Source: an uncultured Saprospiraceae bacterium (lineage in GTDB: Bacteria > Bacteroidota > Bacteroidia > Chitinophagales > Saprospiraceae). From it: a stretch of DNA of 41,426 bases. The notes beneath the pieces are model-generated. The model did no database searches. It was not told the DNA's origin and saw only the letters and a program-made list of their open reading frames with translations. The DNA lies in contig CALFWZ010000011.1 of the NCBI GenBank assembly GCA_937928405.1, positions 1-41,426 on the forward strand, given 5' to 3'. A program made the translations under genes and the position numbers. Below are positions 33,826 to 41,426 of the stretch, in pieces (position 1 is the stretch's first letter; the number at the start of each line of letters is the position of its first letter).

Positions 33826-33860
33826 AGACAATTCATGAATTGTCTCTATATGAATTGTCT
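33826..33860. repeat. Perfect 20-bp palindrome plus a third half-site
   Basis: AGACAATTCATGAATTGTCT at 33826-33845 is fully self-complementary, and its right half TGAATTGTCT recurs at 33851-33860. It begins 5 bp after the stop codon of the small membrane protein. It has no T run, so it is better read as a protein-binding site or hairpin than as a standard terminator. Confidence 0.6.
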
Positions 33861-34097
33861 TCGTCAGGAGCAGATTTCCCATCTTTTCAATTTCAAAATA
33901 AAAAAATAACATCCATGTTTGATTCCTTTGAACGAAGGGCGACTATTTTAATCTAACGCTCTGATTTACAAGGGATTTTATTTATTACATGTTTGTTTTG
34001 ATGATTAACTTATTTGTGACAGGGCATGGCATAATTTTAGCTTTATACCATTATTATAATCCACGCCACCTCTTTAAAGGTAATTAAACACAAAGCA

Positions 34098-37000
34098 GTG
34101 AGTCATAAACAAGGAATTGTAATCCTTTTCTTATTGATTGCTCCATTTATAGTCTGCTCGCAGGTACTTACAAATGGCTGTGATGAAGCCAACTTTGGGG
34201 TGGATGCGGATATTAATGCCAATGGTTCTCAGTTTGGCGGTGCACAATCTAATCAAAATAATACAGACGATTGGTTCTATAATCCTGGTGTTTATTTAGG
34301 CTCGGGAGTAGGAATAATTGATACGACAGGTGCTTTTCAAATGCAGCAGGCGCTGCAGAATGGTGCCAATAATGAAATGCTGATCGGCATGAGTATCCCA
34401 CTCAATTCTCTCAATTCCAACGGAACTAGAAACCTTGACGCGATCTATGCTCGAGATCAATATGGTGGAACTCTAGCCACCGATAACACCGCCTATACTT
34501 CTGCCAGTAAAAATGGAGAAAATCCCGAAATCTGGAATACGGGCCCCATGAATGTTACTCCCAAAAATGATTTGATAGATTGTTATGGACACCTGCGAAG
34601 AAATGGCGCGGCTGGTACAGATGACCTTTGGTTGTTTACCTCATTTTCTCGAGTAGCAAATACTGGAAGTAGTTATTTTGACGTAGAACTTTACGCCAGC
34701 GATATCTTTTACAATGGGAATAATTTTATTTCTGGAGGAACAGAAGGAGGGCATACGACCTGGAAATTTGATGCAAATGGCAATATCATCCAAGTAGGTG
34801 ATTTTGTGGTTTCCATCAATTTTTCTACTGGTACACCACCTGAGATGGAATTACGCATTTGGGTCAGCGAGAACGACTATAATAATGCTAACCCACAGAC
34901 CTTTTCTTTTGGTAACGAATATGATGGAGCTGGACCGGGTAGCCCTTTTGGTTATGCGAATATCCAACCTCCTGTCAGCGGGATTTACGGTTGCGGTATT
35001 GGTAATCCTAATACAACTTTTGGCCCTCCTTGGGGAACACTTAACTCCGGCGGAAATTATAGTTTTACCTACGAAAATAATCAGCTAGTTGATATAGGCG
35101 TTAACCTCAATGCCTTTGGTATTGATCCTGCGTTAGCCTTAAATTATCCCGGTAGTAACCCTTGCGAAGTTCCTTTTAGTGCCATCGTTTTTAAGGCGAG
35201 AGCTTCGAGCTCTTTTACAGCACAATTAAAAGATTTTGCAGGACCTTATCCTTTTGGTGTCATCGTGGATGTACCTACGGATATTGCCGCAGATACGATT
35301 ACTTGTAAAGATCCTATTGTCCAACTTGGTCCTGCTACCGTAGTAACCGACGCTTATTATCATTGGGAGACTACAGACGGAAATATTATTTCTAATCCAG
35401 ACTCTTCTCATATTTTAGTCGATGTCCCAGGTACTTATTATTTTTTCGGCTCACCTTCTATTGAATGTTCTTTATCTACGGATACTATTGTAGTAGCTGA
35501 AAATCTGATTTACCCAGTAGCTTTGATTACTGCCGATACCGTTTTTGGTTGTGGTGATTCGCCTGCTCATTTAGTAGGAGGTCCTAACGGATTATTCTAT
35601 GAATGGTCTGGCCCCAACGGATTTACTTCAACACTCCAAGAAGTCGATGTGGTAGGAGGAGGACAATACATATTGGTAACTACCGATCCGGTTTCTTTAT
35701 GCCAAGCCCAAGACGCGATATATTTGCCAGATGACCCTTGCTTGCCCAATTTCAATAACCCAGAAATACCCGATGATGGTAACACAGTCATTATCATTGA
35801 TGATGTACCGCCTGTCGTAGTTTTTCCTCCTAATATAACCATAGATTGTAATGATGATCCATTTGATCTGGACTTGACAGGAGAAATCACTAACGCTACC
35901 GATAATTGTGGAAATGATTTACCTCCTCCTTATTATCTCGATTCGCCAGCGACGGATACGGATTGTGGACACAATCAGGTGATTTTAAGAATTTGGTATC
36001 AGCCTGATAATTGTGGTAATACGAGTTTTCATATTCAGGAAATCATTCTCGCGGATCAGACACCACCTTCTTTTACAGTTCCTGAAGATATTTATATCTC
36101 TTGCGATGATCCTACCGATGTTACGGTAACTGGAGATGTTATCAATGAAAGCGATGATTGTGATCCTACTATCGGAGAAGCTACTTTTACGGACGAAATT
36201 ATTACGGTAAATAGTTGTAGCGGAAGTAGTGAAATTATTCGTACTTGGACGCTAGAGGATCGTTGTGGAAATGTGTATACGGATACCCAAAGAATTTATT
36301 TACAGGATGAAGCTGAACCAATTTTTACGGTTCCGTCCGACCTCACCATTTCCTGCGATCAAGATCTGAATGATCTAACGATTACTGGAGACGTAATTGA
36401 CGAAAGCGATGATTGTGATGGAAATATTGGTCAAGCAATCTATAATGATGTTTTGGAAAATAATTTCGGATGTGTAGGTAGTGCTCGAATTCTGCGTACT
36501 TGGACCTTAACGGATAATTGCGGGAACGCATATGCTCAAACTCAATACATTATCCTTCAGGATGATACACCTCCAGTTTTTACAGCCCCGGCCGATTTAA
36601 CAATCTCCTGTGATCAAGATCCAGACGATTTGAATTTGACAGGAACCATTACGATCATGCAGGACAATTGTGATAATAATTTGGCGGAAGCTTCTTATAC
36701 GGATGTTTTGGAGGAGGATCAGCCATGTTCAGGAGCTAGAAGAATTACTCGAACGTGGCGTATGGTGGATGGTTGTGGAAACGAACAAACAAACCTGCAA
36801 ATAATTGTCTTGGAAGATCAGGCACCACCGTCTTTTACACCACCGGCAGACATAACGATTTACTGTCCACAGGATCCTACTGATCTAACGTTGACAGGAG
36901 ATGTTTATGACGCTTCGGACAATTGTGACCTAAATAATTTAAATGCGACGTATACCGATATGGTAACTTCTATTCCTTGTGGTGGTGAAAGTGAAATTAC

Positions 37001-40000
37001 CCGAACCTGGAGTTTGACCGATGCTTGTGGAAATATTCAGAATGCCACGCAGACCATTATGGTTAGAGATACGACGGCTCCTTTCTTCCTAAATTTTCCA
37101 CCATCTGGACCTTCATCAACTTGTGATAGCATTACTCCCGTACCAGTTGTTAATGTGGATTTTACCGTTGATGATTATTGTGGTGATCCAGCTAATATTA
37201 CCGTTACTTTTAGTGAAACAAAAACAGCGGGTTCTTGTGCCAGTGTATTCACCTTGCGTCGAGTATGGGTGGCAGTAGACGAATGTGGCAATATGGATTC
37301 TATTGCTCAAGTACTACAAATAGATGATACTTCAATACCCGTGGTACTAACCTTTCCACCTGATCTGACTATTTCCTGTGATTCTATGATCCCTTCCTCC
37401 GCACCAGTGGTGGTAGACAATTGCGATCAAAGTCCAACATATTCTTTTGTAGAAACAATCACTCAGGGAGATTGCTTAAACAACGAAAATATAGAAAGAG
37501 TCTGGACTTGGGCGGACAATTGCGGCAACGCTAACACGCATACCCAGTATATTGCCAAAGTAGATGATACCCCGCCTGTGTTTACCGTACCAGCTGATGT
37601 GACCATTGGTTGTACTGCTGATGCCGAGGACTTAAATCTTACTGGAACACCCATCAATATTACGGATAATTGTCAAACGCTCGATCTCTTACCAACTTAT
37701 CAAGATAGTATCGTATCTGATTTTGGTTGTCAAGGAACAAGTCTAGTAGTTAGAACCTGGAGTGTGGTAGATAATTGTGGGAATGTAAATGAACAGATAC
37801 AAAGAATTATATTAGAAGATAACGAAGCTCCTCAGTTTACGGTCCCCGTTGATCTTACACTTGATTGTGGGAGTGATATAAATGATCTAACATTAACGGG
37901 TGATGTCAACGACGAATCTGATCAATGTGATCCTGCAATAGGGGAAGCTGTTTACCGAGATAGCGTAGCGCTTAACGCACCCTGTTCAGGTAGCAGTATT
38001 GTTTATCGAACTTGGTCGCTCACAGATGGTTGTGGAAATCAGACTACGCAACTGCAAAGAATTACTTTAGAAGATACCACTACACCCGTATTTACAGTTC
38101 CAGTAGATATTACCATTTCCTGTAGCGATGACCCATCGGATTTAAATTTGACTGGAGATGTAATCGATGAAAGTGATGATTGTAATATAGCCATTGGTCA
38201 AGCTACTTATCAAGATAGCATCATTACCGAAACTATTTGTACTGCTAATAAAACCATTTACCGAACATGGACTTTAATAGATGCTTGTGGAAATGATACT
38301 TCTCAAGTACAATTGATCCAAATTACGGATACTAAAAAACCAGGATTTACGCCACCTGCGGACATTGAACTTACTTGCGATGTGGACGTAGACGATCTCT
38401 CCATTACGGGAAATGTTACCAATGAACAGGATGATTGTAACATTTCTTTAGCCGCAGCTACCTACACGGATAGTTTGGGGATGGATCAGGGGTGTGAAGG
38501 TACGGCTATTATTTATAGAAAATGGACATTATCAGATGCTTGTGGAAATGATTCGATGGCCGTTCAGATTATTACTAGAATAGATGACACGCCGCCCGAT
38601 TTTATGGTGCCTGATTTTACTACACTTGACTGTCATGAAGATATAAATGATACAAGTATCACTGGAACAGTAACGATGATTACGGATAATTGTGATACTA
38701 CTGGAATAACCATCAACTACGTAGATTTAATTACGCCTTCCAACCTATGTGATGGTCCTTTCAGAATTGTCAGAACATGGACGCTAACGGACGGTTGTGG
38801 AAATGCTAGCGAGAAAAAACAATTTATTCGATTTATTGATACGATTCCTCCAACTTTTTCTGCTCCACCGGATCTGACTTTAAATTGTGAAACAGATATC
38901 ACGGACTTGACCATTACGGGAATGGTAACGGATACTACGGATAATTGTGGTGCCGGATCACTTTCGATTAGTTATCAGGATAGTTTAGTTCTGAATCCAA
39001 CTTGTTCTGGCAATAGTACAATTTATCGAACGTGGATGGCTAGTGATGATTGTGGTAATACTTCCACAGATCAACAAATATTGACAATGGAAGATAACCA
39101 GCTGCCAATGTTTATTGTTCCGGAAGATAGAACATTGGAATGTAATACAGATATTAATAATTTAATTCTTACTGGAAGCATTATTCCGACAACGGATAAT
39201 TGTTCTGATCCGCTTATCAACACCAGCTATAAAGATAGCATTGTATTAAATGGTCTATGTACTGGAACTGGAACGATCTATCGAAGCTGGAATGTAATGG
39301 ACAATTGTGGGAATGATACCACCGTTTTTCAGGTGATTACCTTAGTGGACGAGTTGCCACCCGTCTTTTATTCACCATCTGATACCCTAATTCATTGTGA
39401 AGTTGATCATCTTGATCTTGGTGTTACTGGGATACCTGTTGAAGCTTACGATCATTGTGATCAAAGTTTAGGAACACCTACTTATCGAGATACCATTATT
39501 GTTGATACATTATGTGCTAATAATATCAAAGTCTTAAGAACTTGGGAACTGGCAGATGCTTGCGGTAATTTGGCCTCTTACCTTCAGATTATTACCAAGA
39601 TAGATACCATTCGACCTAATTTTACAGCCCCGACAGATATCATTATTTCCTGTACGGAAGATCCAGATGATTTGACGATTACCGGAGAGGCTACAAATAT
39701 AACGGATAATTGTGATGACTTGATCATGACTCCTACTTACCGTGATAGTATTATTCCATCAATGAATTGTGGTAATGAAAAACAAATTTATCGTCAATGG
39801 TCTTTGGAAGATGCTTGCGGAAATGATACCAGTTATTGGCAATTGATTCAGATCATTGATACCATTCCTCCAACATTTACTTTTACACCTGATTCCATTA
39901 TACTTAATTGTGGTGAAACCATTCCGATCGATTCAGCAATAGCAGTCGATATTTGTGGAGGAATGATGAGTATGATTTTTACGGATAGCCTTTACGCAGG

Positions 40001-41426
40001 TGATTGCGCAGAAATGGAATTCTTAAATCGTACTTGGACAGCAACGGACGAATGTGGAAATACGAGTACTTACGTACAACTAATTACCTTACTGAATTGT
40101 GGACCCGAATATTCAATTGATCTCGGGCCAGCGAGTGTCGTTTGTGAAGAGGCTTCTATCACGTTTACAGCTACGGCAGATTCATTATATGTACCTGCTG
40201 TTTTTCAATGGGAATATCGGGCAGACAGTCTTAGTAATTGGCGCCCGATTATTGGGGCAAATAGTATTTCACTTACTATTGCTTCAGCAACACCAATTGA
40301 TTCGGGTTATTACAGAATTATAATAGCAGCCAATGCCACAGATTTAAACGATCCTGACTGTCAAACCATTACCGATGAAACTTATTTGACTGTTTTAATA
40401 CCACCTTTGGTTACTGAATTGTCAGCAAGAATTTGTCAGGGAGATGAATATCGTTTTGGTAATCAAATATACACCACAGCAGATATTTATTCAGATACTC
40501 TTTCTGCCTTTAATGGTTGTGATAGTATCGTGAATTTGGACTTAATAGTATTATTGCCGAAAGATTCTAGCCTCAACGAAATTCTCTGTTTCGGAGAAAC
40601 CTGGACAGTTGGGAATAATATGTATAATCAGTCGGGAAGTTATGTTGATACGTTAACAGGTTTTAATACTTGTGATAGTATCGTATCCTTAAATTTGACG
40701 ATTCGACCAGAAATTGACACCAGTTTAGTGGGAGTTATCTGTGAAGGAGAGATCTACACCTCGGCTGGGATTAATTACAATATGAGTGGCATATACCAAG
40801 ATACGATTGCTGCCTTCAACGGTTGTGATAGTATTGTTGTCTTGGACTTGACGGTCTTAACGCACACCATTACCGACTTAGATAGTACACTTTGTTTTGG
40901 TTCGAGCTTGATGGTCGGATCTAGCACGTATGATCAAACAGGAAATTATGTTGATACGCTAATGCGTTTTAATGGTTGTGATAGTATCGTCAGATTGGAT
41001 CTAGTTATATTACCTCAAGTAGAAAATATATTAAGCGAAACGATTTGTAATGGTGAAGTATGGACAATAGGAAATGTCGATTATAATACGACTGGAAACC
41101 ACCGAGATACCTTGAATAGTTTTAATGGCTGTGATAGCATTGTAGATTTGACCTTAACGGTTTTACCCTTGAATGCTACAGACCTCAACGAAGTTATTTG
41201 TTTCGGAGAAACCTGGACAGTTGGGAATAATATGTATGATCAGTCGGGAAGTTACGTTGATACGTTGACAGGTTTTAATACTTGTGATAGTATCGTATCG
41301 TTAAATCTGACGATCTTACCAGAAATAGATACAAGTTTAGTTGGAAATATTTGTGAAGGAGATGTCTACCGAATGGGAGGCAATGACTACACGATGTCTG
41401 GAATATATATAGATACCGTAAGCGCT
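34098..41426 (+). CDS. Giant secreted Cys-rich repeat protein (HYR-like and CDSIV repeats), open at the right edge
   Basis: A single frame runs from GTG 34098 to the window end without a stop: 2443 codons so far. It starts with a signal peptide (residues 1-22, to FIVCSQ), which supports the GTG; no in-frame ATG lies nearby downstream and a stop lies upstream at 34038. Residues about 23-570 are a non-repetitive N-terminal region. Seventeen HYR-like repeats of about 84 aa follow (residues 571-2001), each with four conserved Cys, a TG.v..esDdCd turn and RTW..D.CGN. An Ig-like segment precedes about 51-aa repeats ending in FN(G/T)CDSIV.L.L from residue 2111. It is a probable surface adhesin; a C-terminal T9SS domain would lie beyond the window. 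Confidence 0.9.
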   Translation, partial: MSHKQGIVILFLLIAPFIVCSQVLTNGCDEANFGVDADINANGSQFGGAQSNQNNTDDWFYNPGVYLGSGVGIIDTTGAFQMQQALQNGANNEMLIGMSIPLNSLNSNGTRNLDAIYARDQYGGTLATDNTAYTSASKNGENPEIWNTGPMNVTPKNDLIDCYGHLRRNGAAGTDDLWLFTSFSRVANTGSSYFDVELYASDIFYNGNNFISGGTEGGHTTWKFDANGNIIQVGDFVVSINFSTGTPPEMELRIWVSENDYNNANPQTFSFGNEYDGAGPGSPFGYANIQPPVSGIYGCGIGNPNTTFGPPWGTLNSGGNYSFTYENNQLVDIGVNLNAFGIDPALALNYPGSNPCEVPFSAIVFKARASSSFTAQLKDFAGPYPFGVIVDVPTDIAADTITCKDPIVQLGPATVVTDAYYHWETTDGNIISNPDSSHILVDVPGTYYFFGSPSIECSLSTDTIVVAENLIYPVALITADTVFGCGDSPAHLVGGPNGLFYEWSGPNGFTSTLQEVDVVGGGQYILVTTDPVSLCQAQDAIYLPDDPCLPNFNNPEIPDDGNTVIIIDDVPPVVVFPPNITIDCNDDPFDLDLTGEITNATDNCGNDLPPPYYLDSPATDTDCGHNQVILRIWYQPDNCGNTSFHIQEIILADQTPPSFTVPEDIYISCDDPTDVTVTGDVINESDDCDPTIGEATFTDEIITVNSCSGSSEIIRTWTLEDRCGNVYTDTQRIYLQDEAEPIFTVPSDLTISCDQDLNDLTITGDVIDESDDCDGNIGQAIYNDVLENNFGCVGSARILRTWTLTDNCGNAYAQTQYIILQDDTPPVFTAPADLTISCDQDPDDLNLTGTITIMQDNCDNNLAEASYTDVLEEDQPCSGARRITRTWRMVDGCGNEQTNLQIIVLEDQAPPSFTPPADITIYCPQDPTDLTLTGDVYDASDNCDLNNLNATYTDMVTSIPCGGESEITRTWSLTDACGNIQNATQTIMVRDTTAPFFLNFPPSGPSSTCDSITPVPVVNVDFTVDDYCGDPANITVTFSETKTAGSCASVFTLRRVWVAVDECGNMDSIAQVLQIDDTSIPVVLTFPPDLTISCDSMIPSSAPVVVDNCDQSPTYSFVETITQGDCLNNENIERVWTWADNCGNANTHTQYIAKVDDTPPVFTVPADVTIGCTADAEDLNLTGTPINITDNCQTLDLLPTYQDSIVSDFGCQGTSLVVRTWSVVDNCGNVNEQIQRIILEDNEAPQFTVPVDLTLDCGSDINDLTLTGDVNDESDQCDPAIGEAVYRDSVALNAPCSGSSIVYRTWSLTDGCGNQTTQLQRITLEDTTTPVFTVPVDITISCSDDPSDLNLTGDVIDESDDCNIAIGQATYQDSIITETICTANKTIYRTWTLIDACGNDTSQVQLIQITDTKKPGFTPPADIELTCDVDVDDLSITGNVTNEQDDCNISLAAATYTDSLGMDQGCEGTAIIYRKWTLSDACGNDSMAVQIITRIDDTPPDFMVPDFTTLDCHEDINDTSITGTVTMITDNCDTTGITINYVDLITPSNLCDGPFRIVRTWTLTDGCGNASEKKQFIRFIDTIPPTFSAPPDLTLNCETDITDLTITGMVTDTTDNCGAGSLSISYQDSLVLNPTCSGNSTIYRTWMASDDCGNTSTDQQILTMEDNQLPMFIVPEDRTLECNTDINNLILTGSIIPTTDNCSDPLINTSYKDSIVLNGLCTGTGTIYRSWNVMDNCGNDTTVFQVITLVDELPPVFYSPSDTLIHCEVDHLDLGVTGIPVEAYDHCDQSLGTPTYRDTIIVDTLCANNIKVLRTWELADACGNLASYLQIITKIDTIRPNFTAPTDIIISCTEDPDDLTITGEATNITDNCDDLIMTPTYRDSIIPSMNCGNEKQIYRQWSLEDACGNDTSYWQLIQIIDTIPPTFTFTPDSIILNCGETIPIDSAIAVDICGGMMSMIFTDSLYAGDCAEMEFLNRTWTATDECGNTSTYVQLITLLNCGPEYSIDLGPASVVCEEASITFTATADSLYVPAVFQWEYRADSLSNWRPIIGANSISLTIASATPIDSGYYRIIIAANATDLNDPDCQTITDETYLTVLIPPLVTELSARICQGDEYRFGNQIYTTADIYSDTLSAFNGCDSIVNLDLIVLLPKDSSLNEILCFGETWTVGNNMYNQSGSYVDTLTGFNTCDSIVSLNLTIRPEIDTSLVGVICEGEIYTSAGINYNMSGIYQDTIAAFNGCDSIVVLDLTVLTHTITDLDSTLCFGSSLMVGSSTYDQTGNYVDTLMRFNGCDSIVRLDLVILPQVENILSETICNGEVWTIGNVDYNTTGNHRDTLNSFNGCDSIVDLTLTVLPLNATDLNEVICFGETWTVGNNMYDQSGSYVDTLTGFNTCDSIVSLNLTILPEIDTSLVGNICEGDVYRMGGNDYTMSGIYIDTVSA
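35808..40101 (+). repeat. Array of 17 HYR-like repeats
   Basis: Units are about 250 bp each, from PP.F..P.D.T..C through D.CGN to a final D(T/E). Four Cys per unit are conserved. Units 6, 7 and 17 lack the (D)L.LTG insertion and are shorter, so at least two subtypes are present. The DNA identity between units is modest, indicating an old array. Confidence 0.85.
40428..41426 (+). repeat. About 51-aa CDSIV repeat array with higher-order duplication
   Basis: Six complete units and a seventh cut by the edge follow the pattern (I/L)C.G(E/D)...G...Y...G.Y.DTL..FN.CDSIV.L.L.(V/I)LP. Units 2 and 6 are much closer to each other than to the rest: a 39-base identical run at 40587-40625 recurs at 41199-41237, exactly 612 bp (four units) apart. 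Confidence 0.85.

Noticed and set aside
34798..40323. Short frames of 61-97 aa scattered over the last 7 kb
   Set aside because: All lie in other frames of the single continuous plus-strand frame from 34098 to the right edge.

Overview
The window is AT-rich and looks like a member of the Bacteroidota, most likely Saprospiria-like. The reasons are two secreted proteins with type IX secretion (T9SS) C-terminal sorting domains (one type A, one type B), several Bacteroidota-style lipoproteins, families common in that phylum (DUF1761, DUF3137, DUF4190-like), TAnnTTTG-like -7 boxes, and a giant Cys-rich repeat adhesin. No rRNA, tRNA, CRISPR array or transposase was found.

Layout. From 1 to 14 kb there are mostly single housekeeping or accessory genes: the edge of a minus-strand gene, an SDR oxidoreductase, a GH113-like lipoprotein, a Spy-like periplasmic protein, a YncE-like propeller lipoprotein, a GntP permease, DUF3820 and DUF4190-like small proteins, a glycerophosphodiester phosphodiesterase, a DUF3137 membrane protein, an alpha/beta hydrolase, a DUF1761 protein and an exported VIT-VWA protein. 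Three arrays of 8-bp tandem repeats sit just 3' of minus-strand stop codons. The arrays differ in sequence but all fit TTGAnnnn on the coding strand.

From 14.3 to 27.3 kb the theme is the cell envelope: a GT2 glycosyltransferase, a YfhO-like membrane protein, a 950-aa T9SS type B surface protein with YWTD repeats, then a six-gene minus-strand cluster read from 27343 to 20727. This cluster encodes a nonulosonate (sialic acid/KDN) synthase, a CMP-nonulosonate synthetase fused to a HAD phosphatase, a GT-B-like glycosyltransferase, a Wzx-type flippase, a hexapeptide O-acetyltransferase and a methyltransferase. The synthase has signatures resembling animal NANS and lacks the usual C-terminal SAF domain. 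Together with the fused phosphatase this suggests a 9-phosphate, animal-like route to an activated nonulosonate that is transferred, decorated and exported.

From 27.3 to 34 kb there is a 920-bp gene-less stretch with an orphan terminator, an unrecognised 478-aa helical protein, an intergenic candidate structured RNA with an RNase P-like CR-I motif, an M14 carboxypeptidase, a small lipoprotein and a small membrane protein. From 34098 to the right edge one uninterrupted frame runs off the window (at least 2443 codons, GTG start). It encodes a giant secreted protein with 17 HYR-like Cys-rich repeats followed by about 51-aa CDSIV repeats.
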